Below the pieces are notes generated by a model. That model was not told the origin of the DNA, did no database searches, and saw nothing but the letters and a program-made list of their open reading frames with translations. Shown in pieces: positions 11,845-22,634 of a stretch of DNA of 64,000 nt. Positions within the stretch are counted from its first letter, which is position 1. Each line of letters starts with the position of its first letter. The stretch comes from Melitaea cinxia (taxonomy: Eukaryota > Arthropoda > Insecta > Lepidoptera > Nymphalidae). Made by a program: the position numbers and the translations under genes. The stretch is from contig NC_059422.1 of assembly GCF_905220565.1 (NCBI RefSeq), positions 880,501 through 944,500 on the forward strand, read 5' to 3'.

Positions 11845-12465
11845 TTCATTATTGCAAGGCCCATCTTAAATATTGAGGTTGTATAGTGCACTGTATTCTT
11901 CTTGTCAAGCCCTTTTATTTGATACCCATATTGGTGGGATTGACAAAAAATTGTTATCAGACATTTGGTAGCGGCGGCCAGCTTAGATTTCAATTTTGCA
12001 TAGTAAATTGTATTCTACTTGTTGAGACCTTTCATTTGATACCCATGTTGATGGGATTGATAAAACCTAAGTTATCCGCCATTTTGTAGAGGCCGCCATC
12101 TTGGATTTTAATTTTATATAGTACATTGATTATACTGGTTGAGCACTTTCATTTGATACCCATATTGATGGGATCGATAAAACCTACGTTATCCGCCATT
12201 TTGTAGCGGCCGCCATCTTGTATTTCAATTTTTTATAGTATATTGTATTCTGCTTGTTGAGCCCTTTCATTTGATACTCATATTGATGGGATTGATAAAA
12301 CCTACGTTATCCGCCATTTTGTAGCGGCCGCCATCTTGGATTTCAATTTTTTATAGTATATTGTATTCTGCTTGTTGAGCCCTTTCATTTGATACCCATA
12401 TTGATGGGATTAATAAAACATAAATTATCCGCCATTTTGTAGCGGCGGCCATCTTTAATTTATAA
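11845..12465 (+). repeat. 118-bp tandem repeat, about five copies
   Basis: Unit starts at about 11891, 12008, 12126, 12243 and 12361 (spacing 117-118). Each unit holds CATTTGATACCCATATTGAT and two copies of a CCGCCAT core (CCGCCATTTTGTAG, GCCGCCATCTTG); the fourth and fifth units are the closest pair. Confidence 0.9.
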
Positions 12466-12955
12466 TGATAATGAATAAACATAATTGTATTGTCACCAAA
12501 ATCCAAAGTGTATACAAAATTTCAGATTAATCGGTTGACAGGAAGAGGGTGAAATTTGAATTACTAAATTTGACCCAAGAATAAATAATAAAAAATAAAT
12601 AAAACAAACGGGCTGAGCTAAATAAAACCGTTTAAAAATAGTCAAGTAAATACGCGTTATTAGATAGTAAAAAATATGTAGCTATACCAATCGGCTGTTA
12701 ACTATAACACAAGCATTAAGTTGCTTACCATAGGAACAGACGACCGTGTGTGTATGTTATAAGATATTTATATTATATTTATTTAACTCGAATCTTTCTT
12801 TTTAAATTTAATGGGGGCCACATGACAAGCACCACTTTTCAATTTAAAAAAATCAAAATCGGTTCATTCTGTCAAAAGTTCTGAGGTAACATACATAAAG
12901 AACAATCGAATCGAGACTCTCATTTTTTGGAAGTCGGTTATAAAGACCAACTGCG

Positions 12956-13714
12956 GAGTTTCTCGCCGGTTCTTCTCTGTGGTAGCTTCACTTTTAACAA
13001 CAATTCAAATTTTAATTTGAAAGATGACGATTCGAAGGTGCTTTGAAAGCCTATTTGAAGTAATCTTATTTTAATTTTGATTAATGTTTTTCATTTTAAA
13101 GATTGCGAGTCGGTCAGTTATTTATTTATTTTTATTTTTTACGTGTAGATTAAAAATAAAAACTATTCCGACACGTTCTTTAATTTTCTACACTAAGAAA
13201 AGGGGAAGTTACTGCCTAAATGATACTTATGTCATAATTTTTTTATTTTATACACACCAACAAAGGTTTTCTTTTGTAAGTTTTAAGGTTATGCTAAGGA
13301 TACCACTGCCTTTGCCACAGCTAATTTTCAGTTAGAAATTGAATTTAAAACATATTAAAAATCAATAATAATCTTTAGAGTAACAAAAATAGAGTTTAAA
13401 ATCCTAAAACATTCGTTCCCATAAAGGCTCTATAGGTGTGGGAGAGAGAAAGATAGAGTTCGTTAGAAAGAGACAAGAAATCAAGTATTGATCGAAGTTT
13501 TCATTACATAATGCTTATGTACTTTGGTATGAGCTATGTATTTTTATATGCTACAACGATCCGCCCGTTTTATTCGGTTGATATAATGGTCCATGAACTT
13601 TTCTTTTAAAGAATGTTGTTTTTAAGTACACTTATGATAATCGAGTTTTTCTCAATCGATTATCGACTTTAATCTACATTGAAAAGAGAATATTAAATAG
13701 TTATAACGCCTAAT
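12956..13714. other. Non-coding stretch
   Basis: AT-rich. It includes a small inverted repeat at about 13635-13665 (GATAATCGA and TCGATTATC). The ORF at 13084-13335 has no recognisable features and is not called. Confidence 0.45.
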
Positions 13715-13888
13715 AGAAGACGGGCAGCAGCGTCTTCGGTGCGACAAAGCCAGTCCCGCGGTCACCAACCAGCCTGCCCAGCGTGGTGACTATGGGCAAC
13801 ACACATAATTTAACGCCATTTTTGGCGCGAACTTGTGGAGGCCTATGTCCAGCAGGGGATTACGATAGGCTGAAGTAATGATAATACT
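13715..13888 (+). mobile_element. S2 SINE-like element, 5'-truncated
   Basis: Begins at the internal hairpin (GAAGACGGGCAGCAGCGTC) and ends GATAGGCTGAAG followed by a degenerate TAATGATAATA tail, giving plus orientation. Confidence 0.7.
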
Positions 13889-14195
13889 AAATAGAGGGTT
13901 CTCGTCAGATATCGATCGAAATGGGATCTCATGAAAAGCACCAGCTTTCGGATAAAAAGGCGAAATAAACATTTTTATTTGATTTCTAGTTTTCTAATAG
14001 TTTCATTTTGAGTTTATTAGTTAAAAAGAAATTAACATGTCTCAATATTTTACAACATTAGAATTTACTGCAGAACATTTGGCTGGTAAATAGTTAAAAC
14101 TGATTAAAAATTAATATAAATATAATTAATGTAAAATTTGTCCTCCGCATAAGTTACGAATTGACTTTCACAGCAGGATCTAAATTAGGCCATCA

Positions 14196-14368
14196 GGGAC
14201 CTGTTTCGCCTCAATTAAGAAATTAATTTTAGATTTAAAATTCTGAATAGAAATATCCCATAAATACATTGGAGTTCGATGGTAAAAAAGCATATTATAC
14301 GCTTTTACCAACTTTTACCTGTTGAATACCGTCATATGTCAAATAGCGTTGATGGTGACACAGGTCCT
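14196..14368. mobile_element. N-family MITE-like element
   Basis: Terminal inverted repeats GGACCTGTTTCGCC (14197) and GGTGACACAGGTCC (to 14367) match at 12 of 14 positions. The middle contains GTTCGATGGTAAAAAA. A second copy at 56744-57096 carries a Helitron-like insertion at exactly that point. Confidence 0.6.
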
Positions 14369-14876
14369 AATTGTGCAAATATAAATTATATTCGATTGGT
14401 TATTATTAAAATGCATTGCATAATTCCTCAAACACTATTCCCATAATATTAACCTCTTTATATTATTGTTATAGTAACAAAAATAATAATTAAAATAATA
14501 TAATAATTAGTAATCTTACATTTATTTAGAAGCGTTGTCGTCTATCAACGTCCAGTGAGCTAATAATACAAATATACTGACTGACTACGGTGACTGATTG
14601 TTTTCTAAATTAATAACGTACACAGACAAATGTATAACAGAGAAATTATATATTGACGTGGAGCACAGTAGGAAATATTTTCCTTTAATTCTGGAGCATC
14701 CCGACTGGTTTTTTTTTTCTTTTTTTTTTAACTTATTATATTTTTGTTTTGGGAACATACAGTTTTATATTACATTATTATATTATGACTAATTACATAA
14801 CTGAAATCAGTAATAACAGAAATCAGTAAAGTTTTCACTATTAGCTTAACATAACCTTAACTTAAGTTTTTTTAAA
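14369..14876. other. AT-rich non-coding stretch
   Basis: Nothing recognisable. The ORF at 14598-14792 is T-rich and has no domain features. Confidence 0.45.
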
Positions 14877-15145
14877 GACTAGCGCTTGCCTAGAAGATGC
14901 CTATTCACTCTTACTTTAAAGATACCTAAGCTTTAGTTAGTTGGGAAAACGGAAGCCGGAAGGGCATTCCAAATTTTTGCGGTGCGTATTAGGAACGAGG
15001 AAGCAAAGCGCTTAGTGCGTGATCGTGGGATTTCGACCACGTAGCGGAGGTGAAAGCATCGCAGCGCCGATACAGTTAAACACTTTATGTCAGAAATAAT
15101 CTGGTGTAGAGGTGCATGTAGGCACCTAACACCGGAAGTTCGCAT
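14877..15145 (-). pseudogene. LINE RT C-terminal fragment
   Basis: The minus-strand frame contains YVVEIPRSRTKRFASSFLIR, then TAKIWNALPASVFP. After a stop it resumes with FKVRVNRHLLGKR near 14890. This is the usual ending of another LINE subfamily (a WNxLPxxVFP block, then FKxRVNRHLL). It is strongly 5'-truncated and has an in-frame stop. Confidence 0.65.
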
Positions 15146-15717
15146 GTTTGATTCCAGCTCGGAATGGTAGTTACATTTTTGTACTAATTTTTCCTTCCGA
15201 TCCGGTTGTCTCTCCTCGTGGGTCTTCCTACCTTGCCTCGAAGTGCACTTTCGTCCATATCATAATTACCTGATAGCGATGGCTACTCATACCTAATAGA
15301 GAATATATCCGCCAACTCGCAGTCGAGCAATGTTATGGATTTACCTTCCATCCTTCTCCTACTTGGAGAAAGAAGCCCATGACCAACAGTGAGGTGCTAC
15401 AGGCTCAATTGTATAATCTGTTGGTATTTTTTTTAATTGGCCAAATAGTCCAAAGATCATAAACCTTTAAGTAAATTATCTACCTCTATATAATGTTAGT
15501 ATTAAACTACCGACTTTGTAAAAGAAAAAAAAAATACGTGTGGTATAAAAAAGCTACTCTGTGCAGAAATTTATTACGAGTGAATATTGATAAGCTTTTA
15601 TTGACAGAGCTTTTTGCTTTAACAAGCTTTTAAGATAGCTTATCTGCTTTAACATGAATTTTGACCTTGATTTCTGAAACGACGAAAAATGTATATAACA
15701 TATAAAAAACTTAATGA
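15146..15717. other. Non-coding stretch
   Basis: Possibly upstream remnants of the minus-strand LINE up to about 15420. No clear ORF or repeat was identified. Confidence 0.4.
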
Positions 15718-15850
15718 TAATAATAATATGCTTTATTGCACACCATTAAAACATACAAACAAAAGTAGTATAATTAGAGGAAGATGTACAAAGGCGGTCT
15801 TATCGCTAAAAGAGCGATTTCTTCCAGACAACCTTTGGGTATAGGCCAGG
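15718..15850 (-). repeat. L-tail (LINE 3' end), minus orientation
   Basis: (AAT)n-like TAATAATAATATG, then CTTTATTGCACACCA, then GGCGGTCTTATCGCTAAAAG and TTTCTTCCAGACAACC: the reverse complement of the LINE 3' end, with its stem intact. Confidence 0.65.
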
Positions 15851-15934
15851 GCATAGAAAAGCGACGATACAAATAATATCTCTTCGAGAGATTTATAATA
15901 TACATACATATTTTAATAAACGTTTTTTTGCTTC

Positions 15935-16225
15935 AGCCTGTGATATCTCGTGGCATAGGGCTCTTTTCCCATGTAGGAGAAGGATCAGAACGTAATCCAC
16001 CACGCTGCTCCAATGAGGGTTGGCGAATATATTCTCTACTGAGAGTAACGATCGCTATCAGGTGTACATGATAACAAACAGGATCGACGGCTTAACGTGC
16101 TCTCCGAGGCATGGTGGGAAGACCCACAAGGACTGCACAAACACTTAGACCACGGAAAACATCTGTATGGCCAGTACAAATGTTTGTCAAGTGCGGGGAT
16201 GGAACCCGCAACATTGCGCAAACGC
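15935..16225 (-). mobile_element. S1 tRNA-related SINE
   Basis: Full-length copy in minus orientation: the 3' end TTCAGCCTGTGATATC is at the left, and the tRNA-like B-box region (here mutated, GATGGAACCC) is near 16200. Not a tRNA gene. Confidence 0.6.
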
Positions 16226-16787
16226 GTCGTCACGTTTATTTGTGGATATTAAATAAAGCTGACGATATAATGGGAAGGTAATCTCTACCGAGACATTAGG
16301 GTTTAGTGTTAATAAATATTGTGACCAAGTTAAGATTGCTGGATAACACTAATGTACCCAATATTTAGATGTAAATTTTTTGCTACCCCAACTTTTTTAT
16401 TTTTGTTGTTTCATTGTGAATAAAAAATTTTTTACGGTCGATAAAAATGTGTATCTATATAATTAAAACAAGTTTGTTTCATTTTATTCGATACTTTACA
16501 AATTTGCTTAGCTTTTCGCTCTTGTCTTCGTCTGCGTGGTTTAGATGATTTTGTCTGTACGTTTGGTATGGCTAAATACAAAGACTTTTTGTAATTTCGA
16601 AAAAGCCAACGCTTCCCGACTGTAATAGGATCAGTACTAATAAAATTCTAAACATATTTTGTACCAAACTTGTCGAACCTATAGCTTAGAACACTTTGTC
16701 GTAGAGGTGAAGCAAAGTATAGCTATAAGTAATACTAACGTAGTTGAAGATTTCCAATGTAACTAACAATAGGACTGTGTCTTAAGG
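16226..16787. other. Non-coding stretch
   Basis: No gene or assignable repeat seen. Confidence 0.4.
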
Positions 16788-17004
16788 CATCATCATCATC
16801 ATCATCATTTCAGCCGGGCAGGCGGGTTGGTGACCACAGGGCTGGCTTTGTCGCACCGAAGGCTGCTGCCCGTCTTCAGCCTGTGTCTTTCAAAGCCAGC
16901 GGTTTGATGGTTATCCCGCCATCGGACGGCTTCTTAAGTTCCAAGGTGGTAGTGGAACTATTTTATCCCTTAGTCGCCTCTTACGACACCCACGAGAAGA
17001 GAGT
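16788..17004 (-). mobile_element. S2 SINE-like element with internal deletion
   Basis: Starts with a (CAT)n run, the reverse complement of the GATGAT tail, then CAGCC joined straight to GGGCAGGCGGGTTGGTGACC. About 120 bp of the 3' region are missing. It ends in the CTTACGACACCCACGAGAAG block. Confidence 0.65.
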
Positions 17005-17330
17005 GCAATTAGAAAAAAAAAGAAAAAATGATAATCGATCTTGGAAACAAGGATTTGAACCATGAACATTTCGGTCGATCGCAACCGGCCGATTTCCCCT
17101 GAACTGTTACAACTTTATTGACAGTTGCGAAATTTACTTTCGTATTCTAACGATATTGTAGCCATTTTTTCACTGCCTAAAAACAGGGATAAGACGACAT
17201 TTTCTAAAAATGAATCCTAGCTAGATTTATTTATCTCCCCCGAAATTCCCTGCATACTAAATTTCATGAAAATCGTTGAAGCCGTTTTCGAAATTCAGAT
17301 TATATATATATATATATATATATAATTTGA

Positions 17331-18129
17331 CATTTGATAGGTAGGTTCCTTATAGAGCGTAAGCATCCGCTAAGAACAAATTTTACGAAACTCGACCCCT
17401 AAGGGGATAAAACGGGGGTTGGAAATTTGTATGAAAGTTCTATGTCTTTGAAGTAAGAGACTTGAAATTTAAAATATATGCTCTATAGATGGTGAGGAGG
17501 TGTCCAAATAATACATCGTAATCTATATATATAAAAGAGAAAGGTCACTGACTCACTCATCACGAGAACCCAAAAACAGCTGGAAGGTCCATCCATCTAG
17601 GATGGATAAAGATGAAATTTGGCAGGGAGGTAGATTATAGTTAGTAGATAATAGTAGTAGAGTAGAGAGATTTAGCGATATACCACCGCTAAGGGGGCTT
17701 AATTGGGGTTGATAGTTTGTATGAAACATATACAGCCTGAAAATAAAACTAAAAATGTGGTGTATAGAGAGGTTTTATAAAAACAAGTATTAAATTATAC
17801 TAAATTGTGCCTTTTAAAAAGTTACTCAGTGTGATAAGCATTTCAAGTGACTGAAATAAAAAAAATGCGTTAAACATCTTAATAGTAATGCATATCTTCA
17901 TAACCACGCGGATGTAGTCGCGGGCAACAGTTAGTGTATTATAAAACAAAGTCCCCAAAAGTGTATGTGATCGATTTCCTCAAAATCTACTGAACGAATT
18001 TTCATGCGGTTCAAGAGGAAGGTTTACGGAACGGCTAAGCCGATTATAATGAGAGTTTAACTGGAAGTGTGCCGGGAAAACTTTGTGACACACTGATTTC
18101 AACGCGGGCGAAGCCGCGGGCACAGCTAG
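17331..18129 (+). mobile_element. Helitron-like composite
   Basis: The right unit, 17522-18129, has A|TCTATATATATAAAAG at its 5' end and ends in the hairpin CGCGG-GCGAAG-CCGCG followed by GGCACAGCTAG|T, a textbook non-autonomous Helitron terminus. The left unit (17331-17521; GACTTGAAATTTAAAATATA) abuts it. The same abutment recurs on the opposite strand at 36.4 kb. Confidence 0.65.
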
Positions 18130-19400
18130 TATATATATATATATAAAAATTACTCGTTTAATAGTATAAGATAACTCAAAACTGCTCGTCAGATTACAAA
18201 TAAAATTTAAATTTGACCACATGCCATGCACTAATATCGATTAAAAAAAATTGGTTGTCTGTAAAGTTAGTTTACGGACGATAGTTTCAACGTAACAACA
18301 TCATAACAAAACATCTCCTCGGACGCATTGAACAATCGAGTGAGAGAGAGATAGATGCAACGCAAGCGTAAAATGAGAGTAACGGGACACTGCGCGTAAC
18401 GCTACAACTAGTCATGTTTTTTCATCCATGCAACCGGCGTTCATCGATTTATTAGACGTTGTCACATCAAAAGAATCATCAACCAGGATAAATCTTTGAG
18501 AAAACACACAAGCAAACGAAAATTTCGATTTCAACTACATCGACAAGTAATACAACGTAGGTAGACGAAATAATAGTCAAGTCAATTCAAGTTATCAAAG
18601 ATTACTCAAAACGTAGACATTGTGATGTATTTAATCAGATAACAGGTATAAAGAAGTGTAAGCATTATTCTACGTAAAATAATCTTTATGCGTAAAATTA
18701 TCTATCTATAATTACATAATATTAATAATAAATTTTATTTATTACAAAAGTTTCTTTCAAAAATCCACTTGTGATTGGAGCCTCCTTTTAAGCATATTGT
18801 TACCTGTACCGGGAGACTCCGCTCTTCCATTAGCATAATAGTCAAAAAATAATCATGATAAAATAAAGCATCAGAAACTTATTCGTTTTACAAAATAATG
18901 ACAATTATTTTTGTGTTTTTGTTCTTATTGAACTTGCCTAAATGTGTGATGTGTGAGGTGAGGTAAGAGCAAATATAGTATACTTTTGGTTTCGGAGCGT
19001 TTTGATAACCATTTATACTAATTAATTATTAATTATTAACTTAAATAAAAAAAATGAAAGACATGTAACCGATTTGGAGGCTTTAATGTCTCTGCTTAAC
19101 TACTACAGTCTTGGGCCCAGCGGATGTCAGGGGGGGGGGGGGACCAGACGCTGAGTTTGCGTCTCTTGCTTATTCTATGAATTATTTTATGTATCTTATT
19201 CTATGTACCTTATTCTATGTACCTTATTCTATGTATCTTAGTCTATGTGTAATATAAGGCGGATGGACGAGTCGTAATTATAACTAGTTACTATTTGTAT
19301 TTATTTTTACTTGTTCTACAATCATTTAGACGACCTAGGTTAGTGGCGCGTCTTGTTACGTAAACGTCTGCGATTGTGGATTCTATTACTATTCGGGACA
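18130..19400. other. Non-coding stretch with a G-family fragment
   Basis: 18520-18600 is a short G copy (TACATCGACAAGTAATACAA). 18290-18480 is unusually GC-rich but unassigned. 19131-19142 is a G run. No ORF is supported. Confidence 0.4.
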
Positions 19401-19566
19401 CATCATCACTTCAGCCTATCGCAGTCCACTGCTAGACATAGGCCTCCACAAGTTCGCGCCAAAAGTCACCATGTTGGGCGGGCGGGTTGATGACTGCAAA
19501 GCTGGCTTTGTCGCACCGAAGACGCTGCTGCCCGTCTTCCGCCTGTATATTTCAAAGCCAGGAGTT
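19401..19566 (-). mobile_element. S2 SINE-like element, truncated
   Basis: CATCATCACTTCAGCCTATC at the tail side through the internal hairpin, stopping at TTTCAAAGCCAGGAG. Confidence 0.6.
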
Positions 19567-19707
19567 GACAACTACAGTACGATATATAATTTTTCTGATG
19601 ACTTAGTTGCTAGTATAGCTTGTGTGCCAATTCTTCCTTGCAGAATAAACATTCCGAATCGGTGGAAGCTTTACTTTCGATTCGATTTACGCTCGTAGCA
19701 GATATTT

Positions 19708-19812
19708 CGCGCTTCGGTCTGTAATATCCCACTACTGAACATAGGTCTCTTTCTCATGTAGGAGAAGGATTGAGCTTAATCGACCACGCCGCTCCAATGC
19801 GGGTTGGCGGAT
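19708..19812 (-). mobile_element. S1 SINE 3' fragment
   Basis: GCTTCGGTCTGTAATATCCC through CCAATGCGGGTTGGCGGATA. The tRNA-related head is missing, as expected of 5' truncation. Confidence 0.6.
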
Positions 19813-20182
19813 AATTCATAAAAACAAAACTCAGTCTAATTAAGAAAAATTCCAATTATTTTTGGAGTTATTTCAAACAGAAGAAGAAAGACCAATCATC
19901 CATGCTCAAGAGAATGGAGTTGGAAAGTATTGTATGTAGCTCCGATAAAGAAACAACAAATTTTTTTGCGCATCACCTTTTCTCCGTTTTCATCTTAGAA
20001 GTCAGCTGAACGATTTATAATTTCGTATATGACTACCTCTCCCAAGAGACGTTTAAGACGTCCACGTAATTTGTAACTCAAACGAAAAACGTTATTTACC
20101 ACCAGTCAGAACTAATATTGGTAAACGATCCCCAATTATCAGAGAGTCACTAAATGTAATGGAACTTCGTTCCATAATTTTT

Positions 20183-20450
20183 TACATTAGGCCTCCACAA
20201 GTTTGCGCCAAAAATGGCGTAACCTCATGTGTTTTGCCCATAGTCACCACGCAGGGCAGGCTGGTTGCTGACCGTAGGGCTAGCTTTGCCGCACCGAAGA
20301 CGCTGCTGCCCGTCTTCGGTCCGTGTATTTCAAAACCAGCGGTAGGATGGTTATTCCGCCATCGGTTGGCTTTTTAAGTTCCAAGGTGGTAATGGAACTG
20401 TGTTATCCCTTAGTCGCTTCTTACGACACCCACGGGAAGAGAAGGGGGAA
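20183..20450 (-). mobile_element. S2 SINE-like element (tandem pair, copy 1)
   Basis: Lacks the extreme tail but keeps the rest through CACGGGAAGAGAAGGGG. The next S2 copy begins only about 20 bp further right in the same orientation. Confidence 0.65.
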
Positions 20451-20471
20451 TAATTTTTTGCTTTAAAAAAT

Positions 20472-20733
20472 TACTTCACTTCAGCCTATCGCAGTCCACT
20501 GTTGGACATAGGCCTCCACAAGTTTGCGCCAAAAATGGCGTGAACTCATGTGTTTTGTCCATATTCACCACGCAGGGCTGGCTGGTTGGTGACCGCAGGG
20601 CTAACTTTGTCGCACCGAAGACGCTGCTGCCCATCTTCGACCTGTGTATTTCAAAGCCAGCAGTTGGATGGTTATACCACTATCGGTTGACTTTTTAAGT
20701 TCAAAGGTGGTAGTGGAGCTGTGTTATCCCTTA
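20472..20733 (-). mobile_element. S2 SINE-like element (tandem pair, copy 2)
   Basis: From CACTTCAGCCTATCGCAGTC to GCTGTGTTATCCCTTA. Same orientation as copy 1. Confidence 0.65.
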
Positions 20734-21109
20734 CTTAAAAAAAACTACTTACCAACAGTTATTCGCCAAATTCGCTTCCCGTTTTCAGTAAGTCAGTTAA
20801 TCATGATTTTTATTGTTTATTGTTGTCCTTTTATAAACTGTTTAGACTTTTTAATATTTACTTGTAATTAGAGTTATATAGATTATGTTTAGCGTTAATC
20901 CGAAATATAATTGCATGATTTCTAGTCAATGCTGCATACTTGTCATCGATAAGAGTATCATTGAATGTGGCACTTATTGTATTTACTAAATATGTCGTAA
21001 TATGTATATTGTAAGTGTGTTAAGTAAATAAATAAAAACTCAAACAGTATTGCTTTGTCTTATAAACATTATTTTTAACCTACTTGTAAAAAGGAGTGGC
21101 TGCATGAGT
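20734..21109. other. Non-coding stretch
   Basis: AT-rich; no gene seen. Confidence 0.4.
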
Positions 21110-21475
21110 GACGAATGTTTTTTTTTTCACGTGTTATAATTTTTTAATGGTTGTATCGATTTTGATTATGCTTTCTTTATTCAACAATTTGTATTTGTGC
21201 TTTATGAGTAATCTTTGATAATGCGTATTTACTAGACTATTTCTTCGTCTACCTACGTTGTATTACTTGTCGATGTAATTGAAGTCGGTTTTTTTCGTTT
21301 GCCAGCAAACACAATTATTTCGTCTACCTACGTTGTATTACTTGTCGATGTAATTAAAGTCGGTTTTTTTCGTTTGCCAGCAAACACAACTATTTCGTCT
21401 ACCTACGTTGTATTTATTTGTCGATGTAATTGAAGTCGGTTTTTTTTTTTCGTTTGCGAGCAAACACAATTATTC
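21110..21475 (-). mobile_element. G-family element, partial, minus
   Basis: ACGTGTTATAATTTTTTAAT, ATCGATTTTGAT and GAGTAATCTTTGATAATGCG lead into three repeated copies of its terminal segment. Confidence 0.65.
21241..21475 (-). repeat. 75-bp terminal segment of G element, three tandem copies
   Basis: CGTCTACCTACGTTGTATTA recurs at 21246, 21321 and about 21396, each followed by GTCGATGTAATTGAAGTCGG (or its variant) and a GTTTGCCAGCAAAC hairpin, then ACAATTATT. Confidence 0.85.
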
Positions 21476-22018
21476 AACAAGAACATTGTTTGTAAATCAA
21501 TATAAATCTACTAATTAATTAAAAATTAAAACATAAAAAAATTAAATTATAAAATTATTATTCTATTATTTAAATTTTTCTCTAAAAATTCGTGAAATGA
21601 TTAAAGAAATAGATTTTATCAAAATGTGATTGATAACGTTGATATGAAATTCGACTTCTGTGACCGAGGTCATGGTGGATTACCTGATAATATTTTATCA
21701 TTCATAATTGCCAAACAGTACTTTTTTAATACAATAAAAATTTGAATCATTGTCATCTAAATTTAATAATAATAAAAATAAATAAATACTCTTTATTGTA
21801 CACTACAAAGTAACGTTACAAAAAAATACATATGAAGAAAGATGTACAAAGGCGGTCTTATCGCTAAGAGCGATTTCTTCCAGACAACCTTAGGGTAAAT
21901 TTATTGTTTAATTTTGATTTAGCAACACAACACTATTATGATATCAAGCATGTATAATAACTATCTAGATACTCATAAAATGGGATTATAACACGTAACT
22001 TAACCGAACATAACCTTA
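21476..22018. other. Non-coding stretch with an L-tail copy
   Basis: 21768-21900 is a minus-oriented LINE 3' end (TTTATTGTACACTACAAAG, then GGCGGTCTTATCGCTAAGAG). The rest is AT-rich and featureless. Confidence 0.5.
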
Positions 22019-22019
22019 A

Positions 22020-22195
22020 CTAAGCTACATGCTACCCCTAGGGCGTGGCCCCGCCCACTGACGTCACACGCCCAGGGTGGTGGGAGGGAGCGGGTTGGGA
22101 GGTTCGGTGTGATGAGCTTGGGTGTAAGAACGCCGTGATTTTTTATGTTGATCGCGCTCTATCGACCGACGGCCATGTTCCTCTGGTTTTACTGT
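22020..22195. promoter_or_regulatory. GC-rich patch with perfect CRE and GC box
   Basis: In otherwise AT-rich DNA, GGGCGTGGCCCCGCCC (22041-22056) is followed by a perfect palindromic CRE, TGACGTCA (22059-22066), then a GGGAGGGAGCGGG stretch. It could be a promoter or enhancer, or part of an unrecognised transposon. It lies 13 kb upstream of the Gad1 start codon. Function is inferred from motifs only. Confidence 0.3.
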
Positions 22196-22218
22196 AGAGT
22201 TATATTTATATGTATGTA

Positions 22219-22463
22219 CTGTGTGGCTACGGTACTAAAGAAAAGCCGACCGATAGCGGGATAACCATCCAAATGCTGGCTTTGAAATACACAGGCCGAA
22301 GACGGGCAGCAGCGTCTTCGGTACGACAAAGCCAGCCCTGCGGTCACCAACCCGCCTGCCCAGCGTGGTGACTATGAACAAAACACATGAGTTCACCTTA
22401 TTTTTAGCGTAAACTTGTGGAGGCCTATGTCCAGCAGTGGACTGTATAAGCTGTAATGATGAT
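22219..22463 (+). mobile_element. S2 SINE-like element, internal deletion
   Basis: Head TGTGTGGCTACGGTACTAAA joined directly to AGCCGACCGATAGCGGGATA, so about 100 bp are deleted. Tail ...GCTGTAATGATGAT. Confidence 0.65.
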
Positions 22464-22634
22464 ATATTTATATGATTTTTTAAAAAATTATATTCATTCA
22501 TTCATTACAGCCAGCCAAAAATTATATTGACGGTAATTAAATTTATTTAAACGATAATAAAGCGTATTGTCTAATCCAAAATATAAAAAAAAACACACCC
22601 ATGTGTTTAATAGATAAAAATTACATTACATCTA

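Larger units (their letters stand above)
11034..12632. mobile_element. Composite insertion: fold-back element plus tandem array
   Basis: Everything between the two halves of the interrupted G element. It starts TAGGTAAAAAAACTTTTTAA and ends near GAGCTAAATAAAACCGTTTA. It contains two arms of about 180 bp in inverted orientation, a roughly 400-bp spacer, and a 118-bp tandem array. The right edge repeats part of the arm sequence in inverted orientation (TAAAACCGTTTA against TAAACGGTTTTA), suggesting that the array lies inside the element. No ORF is visible. Confidence 0.6.
10962..12955 (+). mobile_element. G-family element split by a large insertion
   Basis: The left piece (10962-11036) reads TGTTTGCTCGCAAACGG, then TTACATCGACAAGTAATAC, then AGACGAAAAAA. 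The right piece resumes at 12633 with ATAGTCAAGTAAATACGCG and runs to TTTTTTGGAAGTCGGTTA at about 12950. Uninterrupted copies (for example 47535-48248) join these two sequences directly, so about 1.6 kb was inserted. Confidence 0.7.

Noticed and set aside
11845..12465. CRISPR-like array
   Set aside because: Units are contiguous 118-bp tandem repeats without variable spacers, in a eukaryotic genome.
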